A stretch of DNA of 64,000 nt from Apodemus sylvaticus (lineage: Eukaryota > Chordata > Mammalia > Rodentia > Muridae): NCBI RefSeq assembly GCF_947179515.1, contig NC_067473.1, positions 83,668,013-83,732,012 of the forward strand, in the 5' to 3' direction. Positions 11,854-26,123 of this stretch are shown here, in pieces (positions within the stretch are counted from its first letter, which is position 1; each line of letters starts with the position of its first letter). Both the position numbers and the translations under genes were made by a program. The notes beneath the pieces are model-generated. The model had not been told where the DNA came from, did no database searches, and saw nothing but the letters and a program-made list of their open reading frames with translations.

Positions 11854-12516
11854 ACACAAAATATTTGGGAGGCCAAATATACTGGTGCACACCTTTAATC
11901 AGAGCACTTAGGAGGCAGGGGCAGGCAGATCTGTATGAGAATGAGGCTAGCCTTAGCTACATATCAAATTCCAGGACAGTCAAGACTACAGGGAGAGACT
12001 TTATCATAAAAAATCAAATAAACATAGCCGGGCAGTGGTGGCGCACCCCTGTAATCCCAGCACTCTGGGAGGCAGAGGCAGGCGGATTTCTGAGTTCGAG
12101 GCCAGTCTAGTCTACAGAGTGAGTTCCAGGACAGCCAGGGCTATACAGAGAAACCCTGTCTTGGAAAAAAAAAAACCAAATCCAAAAAAAAAAAAAGAAA
12201 GAAAAATCAAATAAACAAACAAAAAAGATCTCTCTGTCTCTAGAACTTCAATTATAATTATAATAGTATATTAATTATAGTATATTCTTATATATTATAT
12301 TTATTAACTGGGAAGACAAATTATTGTTAATTTAACTAATGGCTTTGTTATTATTATTAGTAAACATATTGAACTCTCTTTAATATTCACTCTTATTTTT
12401 TTAATTATTAATATCCAATTACTACTTTCCATTAATATAGTTGCTAGTAATTCTTTATATAATTTAAAGAATTAACTGTATCAAATATCTACTCAAAATT
12501 CCCATAAACATATAGA

Positions 12517-12563
<47 letters not shown>

Positions 12564-15500
12564 AGTTTTCACAGAGGAAATGCAGAAGAATAAACATGCT
12601 ATCTTCCCCCCCCCAACAGTAAGCCTCCCAGGCTTTGTCTGCATGTGTACTTCATAGAAGTTCTGAAATTTTTTAAAATACTTGCAGGACCACAATATAG
12701 CAAGATCAATAGGCTTGCTATCGTTGTGTTTTAGTTTTACTGAAGTTTTACTCAAGCAACACCAAATGTCCTAATGCTAGCCCTCAAAACACATACAATT
12801 TTATGTCTGTTTTTAAACTCTTACCTTCAAAGAGGGAATAAGGTCTGTCAGGAATGCGGCATCCATGTGCTCCGTAATCTAGACACCACTCTGCAAACTA
12901 AAAGGAAAGACATTTACTTTTAAGAATAGAATTTTTAAGAGACAATGAATAGGACACTTTAATGAGTTTATAAGAATTGAAGAGAGGGCTGAGATACGGC
13001 TCAGTGGCTAAGGGCACCTGTGCTCTGCCAGAGGACACGAGCTTGATTCTAAGCACCCACACCAAGTGGCTCACAAACACCCAAACTGCCATCCTTGATG
13101 GGAATTGTCTCCTCTGGCCTTTGAGCACTTACACGTATATGCAGTCCTACAGACAGACACACATAATTAAGAACATTAAAAATAACTTGAAAAAATAACT
13201 AAAGAAGGCAGTTTGGGCAGCAGTGATTCCAGGGCTCTGAACTGTACTGTATGGCCAAAACTCACTGGTAGGATGAGACCTTTCCTTGTTGCTTTCTTCC
13301 TCTGTAGGTCACATCTACCTTAAAACACTGTAGGGACACCTGGAGAAGAAATGCACAATAACAACAGCACCCTGTTCCTCCCACACCCCTGTTCCATCTA
13401 AATGGGAATCCCTGGCTCAGATCCTGCCTTCAGCCTTAGCTGCTGGCTCCCTCTAGCCTGGGTTGCTTATGGAGACCATGTTCAGCATTCTCCCTTTCCT
13501 CAGCCTCCTCACATTTACTGCCTTATAAACTGTTGCTGGAACAATCCTCCAGTGTGGAAAGATCTCAGCTCTTAGCTCTCTACTGTACAGGTTTTATACT
13601 CTAAATAAGTTAATGCTAAGTTAATGCTGTCCTTATCCCACAAACATGGCCCTGGTATGTAACTCATTGCTTCTCCACTAATGATTCAACAAACACTGAT
13701 GTGGAAACCCAAGCACTTCCTGATTCTTCCCCACCAGATCGACAGTGATTTTTTTCTAAAGAAGAGTCTTAACATGGACCCTCCATTTTCCAAATTGGTT
13801 TTCAGTCTGGCTGCTGATTAAAATTCACTTTTAAGCCCTGAAAATCACTGATAAGAGGGAATTTTACTTAAATGATCTCAAGTCCAACTGGTGCTCAGGT
13901 GTAGTCAAGGTTGAGAATTGCTCTGTACATGTCTGACTTAAAGTCTTAACATGGCACTGAAATGCTCCCTCTCTAAGACACACTAAGATGTTTCCTGACA
14001 TCTTTGTATTACTATTTGATCTAGAGGAGCTGAAGGGATTTACAGCCCCATAGGAAGAACAATGATCTCAGCCACCCAGAAGCCCCAGGACTCCCAGGGA
14101 CTAAACCATCAACCAAGGTACACATGGTTCCAGCCAAAAATGTGGCAGAGGAATGCCTTGTTGGGCATCAGTGGGAGGAGTCGTCCTTGGTCAGGTAAAG
14201 GCTCAATAGAGGCTCCAACAAAGGGAAATTGAGGGAAGGGAGGTGGGAATGTGTCGGGTGGGAGAGAATATACATGGAGGCAAGGGGTGGGAGGAGGGGT
14301 TGGAGGTCTTTAGGGAGGAAGACAATAGTCCTATCCTGAGGAGGAAATCAGGAAAGGTTTTACCATTGGCAATGTAAATGAAGACAATAGTCAATAAAAA
14401 TAATAAAATAAAAGGAATTTATGCCACTTTACCAGCTAACTCTCTTTCTAACTGACTTGCAAAATATCATTTTTTTTAAGAAGCAGATCTCACTATTTAT
14501 TTAACCATCTAACACTGTACTTACCTGTGCCTCTAGCTCCTGTTCTGCCCTGAACCAATGATCTAGCAACCATGAATTTTATATCATTCCCTTAGGTGAA
14601 CCTCCCAGTCACTGGGCAGGAAGGTTCCTGTCTAAAATATTCCTCACTCCCCTTTGAATAACTCCCAGGCATTCTTCCGGTTTTGGCCTAAACCTCATTT
14701 TCTGACCTCCAAAGACTAGATGGGGCTCTGCCTTCTTAAGTGTTTCTACAGCATCCTGTGATCATTCTGTGAGTGTCAGAACCCTACAAGTAAATGCATT
14801 CGCAGGGTTTCCAAAATGGGGAGGCCTGTTCTATTTGGGCTGGACAAAACAAAACAACAATGATAAGAACACCTCATAATGGTAGCAGGGTTCATTGTCC
14901 AAATGGTATTAAAAATATGTTATCCATAATGTCTCATGTGTCACAAACCACTGCATTTTGGTGTATCTCTCTATCATTTCAGTGTATGTACATAATTACA
15001 TAATGTAAAACATACATAGTAATAAAAATAATACAGGTAAACATTTACCAAGTCTGGCTTCATGCCATTTATCAAAATACACTCTGAGCATATTTAATTG
15101 TTCCAATTTGAGTCCATGTGCTACTGATGGACATACTACAGGGGAATAATCTTCAATAAGTATGATCATGAAGCTTATATTTCATCAGTTTGAGCCAATT
15201 ATTAAGCAAAAGATTCAATATATGACTGGTAGTATTAAAGACTCTGAAGAATGTCATAGTCAAAGTAACATTGGAATGGCAAAGATGTCCTATGCACATT
15301 GCAGGGGAAAGTACATTTTTTGGTGGAGGAAATGGGTAATAACAGTTTAGCCTCCATTCTACTGAGAGGGAAGAACACTGCTATCTGATGAAGTCTGCCT
15401 GAAAGTGGTGTAGGATGGGCCAAGGAGGCAGAGTACTAGGAAAGGGTCAAGCCATGCAGGACTACAGAAACCCGCAGACACGAGGGTAGCTTTGACATGC

Positions 15501-18500
15501 AGTTTAATGGGAAACCAATGAAGGATTTATTTAACTAGGAACAACTGTAGAAAGTTGGAATGTTAAATCAATTAATTCTTAAAACATCTTTAGTAAATAA
15601 TCATTTTCTCCCCTTTTTTTTCAAATAAGGAAACTGAGGCTTTAAGAATAAATGTACTTTAAGACAATAAAGCTTTTATATAAGGCAGGTATGATGTCAA
15701 AGATCTGTGCCCCTAGAATTGGGAGGTGGAGCATGAAGATCAGTTCCGGTTCATGATCGTTCGTGGCAACAGCAAACCAAGGTCCATCTGTGCTAGCTCA
15801 GACTTTTTCTCAAAAACCAACTGAACATATAAATGTTTCTACACAGAGCTGTATTCTGACCAGGCAGGATGATTCCAGAACTTGTGCTCTTTAGAACAAC
15901 CTTCATGTTTGCTACCTTCACCTCAGAGAGTCACAGAGGGCCCAAGGGCAAGGCTGTGCTAGAAGAAACACATTAGCCTGGGACTGGGAGGAACAGGCTC
16001 AAAGAAGGAAGGGGAGTTGCACTTTTGGAATCTGTTCTGGGAAGTTCAGAAGCGGTGTGGATTAGAGATAGTCTCACCTTACAAGCTCGATACAGATACT
16101 TCTTATCCTGTGTCAGGTGATAAAGGGACAAAAAGGAGTAACCATTTCCAGAGGTTCCATGGCAGATTCCATAACCTTTCCGGAGCAGACCTCGCTGCCA
16201 AATCACATCACTGCATTCCATGGCCTCTTTCAAGTATTTTTCCTCCTTAAAAACCTGGAGAGAAAGGAACCGAAAACATTAGCAAAATGTTTTGTATAAG
16301 AGTCAGAAAAATACTTCCCCATTGATTAAAAAACTATACATTATGAAACAGATATGGCATTAGGGTTAAATGCACACAAGAACCTCTCCATCTAGCCAGG
16401 TCCTTCTCACAGTCTAACTCAGTGAGTCTCTCCACCACAGATCCTCCTTAATCTGCCAGGCCTAGCCCTGGTGCCACATCCAGTGTCCAGGCCTACTTAG
16501 TCTAGCCACCTGTGCCTGTGTGGCAATCAACCACCAGGCACAGCTTTTAAGCTTCCAACAGGACCTGCCCTTCCTGCCCCTGAACCCACAAGTCCTTGGC
16601 ACAACACATGCAACCTCTCTATCCAGGCAGATCTACCTTATACTCAAGGCTTGAACCAGGACTCACATCCTGCATTACAGACCAGTCTACCCTGTTCCCC
16701 TGACTTTAACTCATTTTCAACCTTCAAGCACAATCTCACCCCCACATTCTCTCTTCTGCTCCAACCTGCACTATCCATATCAGACACAGACCTAACAAGA
16801 GAGGTGCCCATGCCTAGCTCACACTGGAAAAATTACAAACAATACGAGAGGTCGTTCCAGTATCTTCTCTCCAAAACCAACATCACTGCATTCCGTGGCC
16901 TCTTTCAAGTATTTTTCCTCCTTTCCTGTAGAAATGTTTGCCAAAGAGAAATACCTAGATAAGCCATAGGATACAGATTTAAAGGAATAATTATAGATTT
17001 TTTTTCAAAAGATAAAGGAGTTTAAAGAAGACATGAAAATAAAAACAAAACACTTGCAATACAAACATACATCAAAAAAGAATATCTATCCACCATGACC
17101 AAGTTGACTTTATCCTTGAAATCCAAATGGTTCAAAATACACAAGTCAATAAATGTTATAAACAACATAAATTGACTTAAACAACAACAACAAAATCACA
17201 TGATCATCTCGATGTAGAAAAAGGTCTTTTATACAATTCAAAATGACTCCATGATGAAAGTTCTAGATAACATAGGACTGAGGAAACAAACTTGAATACA
17301 ATAAAAGCTATGTACGAGAAACTCAAGCCAGCATCATCCTAGAGAAAGCTTGAAGCAATCTCCCCTGAGTCAGGCACGAGACAGGGACACCCACTATCCC
17401 CGCTGACTTTCAGTATTTTGCTCCATGCACTTGCTGGAACACATGAGAGTGAAATTAGTTACAAATACAAAAACAAGTCAAACTATCCCTACTTGACAGT
17501 ATATACACATTAGAGAGTCCAAAAGTTTTACTAGAAATTAAAAAAAAAAAAATCAGCAATTCACCAATCTGAATTACAGAAAAGCAAAAGAAAAGCAAAA
17601 GAAAAGCCTTATAGGGAAATTATGGCCAAACATTTACAAAGTGTAGTGAAGAAGGTAAGTTTGCGAACTCACAAAGTCCAAGAGAACCACCAATTCAACT
17701 CGTCCTGGCAGGAAAGGGACCTGCTAGCTCCCGTCCCCACAGTTTATCATCTGGTCACACTTCTACACTCACCATCGAATCTGCCTGCACCCTGCAACAC
17801 CCTCATCAGTCTCGTGTCCTGCTGTGGCCTCCATTCCCCAGGTAACTGCCCTAGAATCCCACACTGACCCCAAGAACCACTCGTCCTTCAACTTCCCTGC
17901 CCTTCTCTGGCTCCGTTTCCTTCCACATATGCACACAGGACTCTCACGGCCAACTTCATGGCCCACTGCTCTCTAAGAACTAAGAGCAACTCCCCAGACT
18001 ACTAAAGATTTTTACCTAGAGTTAAGAGATTTTGAACTAGAAGGCCTGCTACTGGGCTTAGAAACTTCTGATACCTGATCTGAACATCAACACTACATTG
18101 CTACCAGACTGAACCCTAAACTCCTTTCAGCTGAAAACAATCTGGCAAGTTTGGGTCATTGGAAACAGAGATCCAAACATTCAGTCAACAAAGGAATACA
18201 GCAGAATTTCCATCCCAAGAAATACTACCAACAACCTAACTGCAGATGTTTAGGTCACATTTCAATAACACAAGCTACATAAAGAACCAAGATAATAGAT
18301 TATCACCATAAAGGCAGTACCCTCATAGTGATTTAACCCCCCAAAAAGCACCTCAGGTGATATACAAAATAATGATTCAAAAACAGTAATAATGCATATG
18401 AACAAGGAACTCAAAGAAGATATGAACAAATACCAGAATAAAGACTGTGAAAACTGTGAGTAGCAAAACAATATAAGACATGAAAATATAATAAAGAGAA

Positions 18501-21500
18501 TCAAAGAAACATATGAAACACCAAATAGAATAAAAGAAATAAAAGTAACCCCTCATGTCATCTAATAGTCAAAACACTAAATTTACAGAAGAATGGATAT
18601 TGAAAGCTGCAAGAAAGATCAAGTTTCACAACAGATCCAATCCAATCCCTCCCCTCACCTCAAACTCATGGCCTCCAAATAATTATTGTTTTACACACAC
18701 ACACACACACAAAACATAGCACATAAAAATTTTAGTATAATCTGTTCAGGCCATTTAGCGTTGCTCATATGTATGTGTTTACGGCTGACGACTTTGAATT
18801 GGATCACTTATCTGGGGACTCCTCCCTAGAGAAAACTGAAACTCCTTTGTTTAGGGTGGGGCCTTGTGAGATTTACCCATTTGTGATAGTCTTGTATTTT
18901 CATTTTTCATGTCTTGTTTAGGAGCCCATATGGTTGAGATTTCGTGGGTCCAGATTCTCTATCACATATACAAGAATTATCATGCAGCAGTTATTCTACC
19001 ACCACTCATGGTCTTCTGAGTGTTACATGTAGGGGTTGTACTGAAGATATGTATCAGTTGCTGTGAGGAACCCTATAGAGAACTGTTCTCTGAATTTGGA
19101 GCAGTTGCATCTTTCTGTAATGGTCAATACTACAAAAAGATTTTTTTTTCTTTTTCTTTTTTTCTTAATGAGATGAGAGCTATATTTACCCGTGAGTAGA
19201 AGGATAAATATTTAGAATGTGGTTGAAGACTATACTAGTTTAGAGAGATGGCAGTAATGGGTTTGTTCCCCTCTAGGGTCCTGGCTTCACCAGTTCTGGG
19301 TAGTGGGCTAGTTTTACCATGTCGGGCATGAGTTCTTTCCTGTGGTAATTTGAATAAGAACATTTCCTATAGGCTCTGGAATCTGAACATTTGCTCTCCG
19401 GTTGGTGATACAGTTCAGTGAGACTTGGGAGATATGGCCCTTGGAGAAAATATATCACTGGGTACACTTTCAGGTTTTGAAAGCCACATGGCTTTTCTAG
19501 TTCACTCTCTGCTTCCTTCTTACAGTTTAAGATGTGAGCCTCCAGTTCTGCTCCAAGCAGTGTGAGTGCGGCTCAATGCCACACTCCCTTGTCATGACAG
19601 ACTATTAATTCTCTGGAGCTATAATAAGAGAACTGACAGGAGGTAATGGAGAAGTGACCAAATAGAAAGTCCCTTCTGTAAGTATAAGCTACCGTGGGCA
19701 TGGAGTTTTATACAGCAATAGGAGAGTAAACTAACGTGGGGCCTCCATTTTTCCTTTCCTCCACCACTGTGCACCATATTCCTGACTTGGCTTCTCATCA
19801 TATCTTTTCACAACATTTTCAGAACTAATAGATTCCTGGCCAAGAAAGAAAAGCAAAATTGTCCAATTTCTCAAGTGATTCAGATAAAATTTGTATAAAA
19901 TCAGGTGCAACTCCAAGAGAGGACATTGGAGGAGAAAGAAGAAGAATTAACACAATGGTGAGACTGGGGTTTAAACTGAATCATGGTTGTTAATTCTACC
20001 AAATGGAGTTTAACATTCTGAACTTGATGACTTGGTCATGTTTAAATTGTGGTTGTGATTTGTTCAGTAATAAAATTTGTTACCTCTCAAAAGAATAAAA
20101 AGAAAAAGAAAAAGTAAACTGACATAGAAGCTGGTTCTAGGTTTGTGGGATATTGCTGTTAAAATCCTGATTATACTGGTTTGTTTTGGTTTTGCTGTTG
20201 TTTTGGCTTATTTGTTTGTTTGTTTGCTTGCTTTTAGGAATGGTGAAATTTGGGGGACTTTGAACTAGAAAAGTGGTTGAACTCTGTGCTTACCAGGAGA
20301 CTAATACTGTGGAGAGAAAGGCAGATTGTAGCAGAAGGGCCCAAGAGCCTCAGGAAGGAAGCAAGAACTGGAAGAACAACTAGGCGCCACACATACTGGT
20401 GCATCTGGTAGCACCTATCTTGCCAAGGTCCAGCCTCAGCATGAAGAGGGTCCTGAGAAAGCAGGAATGGGAGCGGCACTCATTCACTTATAACTCAGAC
20501 TCAGTAGTGGATGCAATCTGTCAGTTCAAGTGCTCTTTCTTTGCCCAGTGATTCTCATCTTTCTTCCTTCTCCTTTCTTTTTCCTTCTTTAAAACAGAGA
20601 GCATGAACCCAGACTTGTATTTACTAAAGCCATATCAAGGCTTTGACCATTGTTAATGTTTCTAGAAAACTTGAAATTTATATAAATTGTATGAATCCAA
20701 GATCATTAGTCTCAACCCCTGCTTTCTTTTTTTTTTTATCTTTTTTTTATTGGATATTTTCTTTATTTACATTTCAAATGTTATCCCCTCTCCTGGTTTC
20801 TCCCCTCCTGGAAACCCCCTATCCTGTCCCCCCTCTCCCTGCTTCTATAAAGGTGTTCCTCCACCCACCCACCCACTCCCATCTCCCCGCCCTCAATTCC
20901 CTACACTGGGGCATTAAATCTTCATAAAACCAAGGACCTCTCCTCCCATTGATGCCTGACAAGGCAATCCTCTGCTACATGTGCAGCTGGAGCCATGTGT
21001 ACTCCTTGGTTGGTGGTTTAGTCCTTGGGAGCTATGGGAGGGGGGTGTCTGGTTGATTGATATTGTTGTTCTTCCTGTGGGGTTACAAACCCCTTCAGCT
21101 CCTTCAGTCCTTTCTCTAACTCCTCCATTGGGGACCCTGCACTCAGTGCAATGGTTGGCTGCAAGCATCTGACTCTGTATCTGCCAGGTTCTAGCAGAAC
21201 CTTCCAAGAGACAACTATATCAGGCTCCTGTCAGGAAGCACTCCTTCGCATTCATAATAGTGTCTGCGTTTGGTAACTGTATATAGGATAGATCCCCAGG
21301 TAGGACAGTCTCTGGATGGCCTTTCCTTTAATCTCTGCTCTACACTTTGTCTCCATATTTGCTCCTGTGAGTATTTTATCCCCCTTTCTAAGAAGGACCA
21401 AAGCATCCACACTTTGTCTTCCTTTTCTTGAGCTTCATGTAGTCTGTGAGTTGTATCTTAACCCCTGTTTTCTTAAAACAGAAACTAAATACAAAGCAGA

Positions 21501-24500
21501 AGCACATTTCCTTATAGATTTTACACATCCTATTCTTCATGGGTAGCTGGGAATAGCTCTTGGGTTTCCTGGTACAGCACACAGCAGTCCTTAGTAACTA
21601 CTTTCATGTTAGAACAGAAAGGTAACAGACTACTTAGGTTGAAATGATTTCTTACAAAGTTTTAAATTTTATGCAAGTAAAGCAGCTGGCTCTCTCCAAT
21701 ATCTCTCCAGTCATGATCATCTCCAATCCTTCAAATAGCTAGGAGAATGAGGTACTAACTTTTCACATGCTTGTACTTCATCTTTTAATGCTCTAATCTT
21801 TGTTTCCTGTCCTACCAATTCCATGGCATCTTGTCCAAAATTGACAACCTCTCTATGAACGTTAATTCACTAGCCCACTGTCCTTTCCCATTAAACCATA
21901 CTCTCCTTCTAATACTGCTTCCAGGTCATATACAAGCCTTCCTCCTATAAGATAAACCCATCTATCAATTGATTGTTTTGTATAGATCCTTTCTTTTTTT
22001 TTCCTATACATGCCTTTTCTTCTTAGACCACTTTAACTCTCTTGTCATTGATGTCCCCAAGTTCACCCTAGCTAATTTAATTCAGCAGTCATTGGACCAG
22101 ACAGTATATGTATCTCCTCATATAATTCCGAATTTGAGGCCAAGTCTAGCAATGAGCAATTTCTACAAAGGACCATTTAGCTTTTATGGCTTCTGTGGTT
22201 ACGTTGTCTAGATCCTTTCCCATGGCCCTAAAGGGCAAGAAGGCCTATTCCTCATCCTCCACGGCCTCATGACCAGCTCCATTCCTCATTCTTGAGAACT
22301 TCATGCTTCATTTATTATAGAGTGATGAGCTCTGAGTAATGGGGGAAGTCTATACTCCAGAAAGAGAGACTGAAAGTAAAAATAGAAGAGACATCAGATC
22401 AGCTTCAGGGCAACAGCAACCATCAGCACACCCAGGAGTAATGGCCTGGCAATGCTCTGGGGCCAGGAACTGTGTCACACCTCCCCTTACATAGCCGTGC
22501 TGGACCTGGCACTGTCTATCTATCGGCTATTTAATTATATATCATCTAACACCCATCTAACTATCATCTAACATAGATCTATCTGTCATCTCTCTATTTC
22601 TCTATCTATTCATCTATATGTATGCACTATGAAATATGTATACACTTATATTTTTCCTACTTAATTGGCCATTCATATTCATATGTTTGATAAAGAAGCT
22701 GGCTACTTTCTGCCTTTATCTTAACAATTTACCTTAGGCTGAGTTTATAATGGACGATTTCTTTGACAGAGGTAATTTGAAGCCAGCACAATATTGAATC
22801 TGTGGTATGATTATTATTAAAGACTATTATGTGACTCTACAATAAACAAGAGTAAGTGAGGCAAAAAGAAATACAAATGTTATTAACCAATAAAAAGGAC
22901 ACTAGGAAGCAATGTTGCAGCCAAGACTTGTTAAGAACTTGCTGAAACTTCCTACAGTTTTAGAAAGTCACCAAGGCCAGAAAACCTGTGGCAGGGAGTC
23001 CCCAGTGAAGGCTTTGAAGGGACATGAGCCCCTGAGATACACACCAGAGTATCTATCTACACACTAGTATAGCGCTCTGTCTGTCTATCCGTCCTCCCAT
23101 ACATTCATCTATATACACTTGTTTCCTAGTACACTGGTGTTTGTAGGACAGTCATTTTCACAGTATTTATTCGAACAATCTGTGAGTATTAGAGGTCTTT
23201 CCACTTTTGATGTCTTCCTCAATCTCTTTCTTCAGACATAAGTTTTTACTTAGAGGTCTTTACCTCCTTAGTTAGGTTTATTTCTACGGTTTCTTTTTCT
23301 TTTTTTTCCCAAGATATTGTGAATGGTATCATTCCCATGATCTCTTATTTTATTGGATATATTCTTTATTTACATTTCAAATGATTTCCCCTTTCCTGGA
23401 TCCCCCCTCCCTGAAAGTCCCATAAGCCCTCTTCCCTCCCCCTGTTCCCCAATCCACCCCTTCCAGCTTCCCTGTCTGGTATTCCCCTACACTGCACAGA
23501 GCCTTTCCAGAAGTAGGGGCCTTTCCTTCCTTCTTCTTGGGCATCATTTGATTTGTGAATTGTGTCTTGGGTATTCAATGTGTCTTTTGTTGCTGTTATA
23601 GAGAGGCTAGTAATTTCTGCAAGGTGATTTTTGTATCTATTTGGCTCAAAGAGTTGATAACGTCTGTACATTTTCTAGTAGAATCTTTAGGATCTTTTAT
23701 GTATAAGATCATGTGATCTACAAAGAGATAGCTTAACTTCTTTTCTGACCTGTGACCCTTAACTTTCTTTTTCTTGTCTTTCTGCTTTACAGTGACTCTA
23801 ATACTATATTGAAAATAAGTGGGATACTGAACAGCTCTTTGTCAGTCCTGATTTTATTTATTTTTGCTTTATTTTTTTTATTTGATATAATTTATTTACA
23901 TTTCAAATGATTTCCCCTTTTCTAGCCCCCCACTCCCCGAAAGTCCCGTAAGCCCCCTTCTCTTCCCCTGTCCTCCCACCCACCCCTTCCCACTTCCCCG
24001 TTCTGGTTTTGCCCTATACTGCTTCACTGAGTCTTTCCAGAACCAGGGGCCACTCCTCCTTTCTTCTTGTACCTCATTTGATGTGTGGATTATGTTTTGG
24101 GTATTCCAGTTTTCTAGGTTAATATCCACTTATTAGTGAGTGCATACCATGATTCACCTTTTGAGTCTGGGTTACCTCACTTAGTATGATGTTCTCTAGC
24201 TCCATCCATTTGCCTAAGAATTTCATGAATTCATTGTTTCTAATGGCTGAATAGTACTCCATTGTGTAGATATACCACATTTTTTGCATCCACTCTTCTG
24301 TTGAGGGATACTTGGGTTCTTTCCAGCATCTGGCAATTATAAATAGGGCTGCTATGAACATAGTAGAGCATGTATCCTTATTACATAGTGGGGAATCCTC
24401 TGGGTATATGCCAAGGAGTGGTATAGCAGGATCTTCTGGAAGTGAGGTGCCCAGTTTTCGGAGGAACCGTCAGACTGATTTCCAGAGTGGTTGTACCAAT

Positions 24501-26051
24501 TTGCAACCCCACCAGCAGTGGAGGAGTGTTCCTCTTTCTCCACACCCTCTCCAACACCTGCTGTCTCCTAAATTTGTAATCTTAGCCATTCTGACTGGTG
24601 TAAGTTGAAATCTCAGGGTTGTTTTGATTTGCATTTCCCTAATGACTAATGAAGTTGAGCATTTTTTAAGATGCTTCTCCACCATCCGAAGTTCTTCAGG
24701 TGAGAATTCTTTGTTTAACTCTGTACCCCATTTTTTAATACGGTTGTTCGGTTTTCTGGAGTCTAACTTCTTGAGTTCTTTATATATATTGGATATTAGC
24801 CCTCTATCTGATGTAGGATTGGTGAAGATCTTTTCCCAATTTGTTGGTTGCCGTCAATATAGTTAAAATGGCCATTTTGCCAAAAGCAATATACAGATTC
24901 AATGCAATACCCATCAAAATTCCAACTCAATTCTTCACAGAGTTAGAAAGAGCAATTATCAAATTCATCTGGAACAACAAAAAACCCAGGATAGCTAAAA
25001 CTATTCTCAGCAACAAAAGAAAATCTGGGAGAATCAGTATCTCTGACCTCAAGCAATACTACAGAGCAATAGTGTTAAAAATTGCATGGTATTGGTACAG
25101 TGACAGGCAGGAGGATCAATGGAACAGGATTGAACATCCAGAAATGAACCCACACACCTATGGCCACTTGATCCTCGACAAAGAGGCTGAAAACATCCAA
25201 TGGAAAAAAGATAGCCTTTTCAACAAATGGTGCTGGTTCAACTGGAGGTCAGCATGCAGAAGAATTCGAATTGATCCATCCTTATCTCCTTGTACTAAGC
25301 TCAAATCCAAATGGATCAAGGACCTCCACATAAAGCCAGACACTCTGAAGCTAATAGAAAAGAAACTGGGGAAGACCCTTGAGGACATCGGTACAGGGAG
25401 AAAGTTTCTGAACAGAACACCAATAGCTTATGGTCTAAGAGCAAGAATTGACAAATGGGACCTCATAAAATTACAAAGTTTCTGTAAGGCAAATGACACC
25501 ATCAAGAGGACAAATCGGCAACCAACAAATTGGGAAAAGATCTTATTTTTGCTTTATAGTTTTATGGTTTGTTGTTTGTTTGTTTTGAGACAAATTATCT
25601 TTCTATGTTACCCTGGCTGCCCTGGAACTTACTATGTAGACTTAAATTCACAGAGATCCACTAACCTCTGGCTCCTGAGTACTGGGATTAAAGAAGTACA
25701 CCACCATGCCCAGAGAAGACCACTGAAGTTTGTTATCCAATACAAAATGGCCAGGCCCAAAACTCATATACAAGTAGTGTCATGTATACTGAACACATTG
25801 TTAATTATATACTGTGGAATGTATTGTATGTATATACGTATATGTATATGTATATGTATATATGTATATATATTTAGAGAAAAAGAGGCCATAAACTTGA
25901 AAGAAAGCTGGAGATACATTGGAGGGGTTAGAGGGAGGAAATGGAAGGGGTAAAAAAATATTATTTTGTAATCTCTCTTATCGCTCTCTCTTCTTCCCCT
26001 TCCTCTTCCTTATTTTCTTCTCTTTTCCTCTCTTCTCCTCTCCTCTCCTCT

Positions 26052-26123
<72 letters not shown>

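Noticed and set aside
24841..25953. 370-codon plus-strand open frame as a new gene
   Set aside because: It is the inverted ORF2 segment of a twin-primed L1 running into flanking sequence past 25545.
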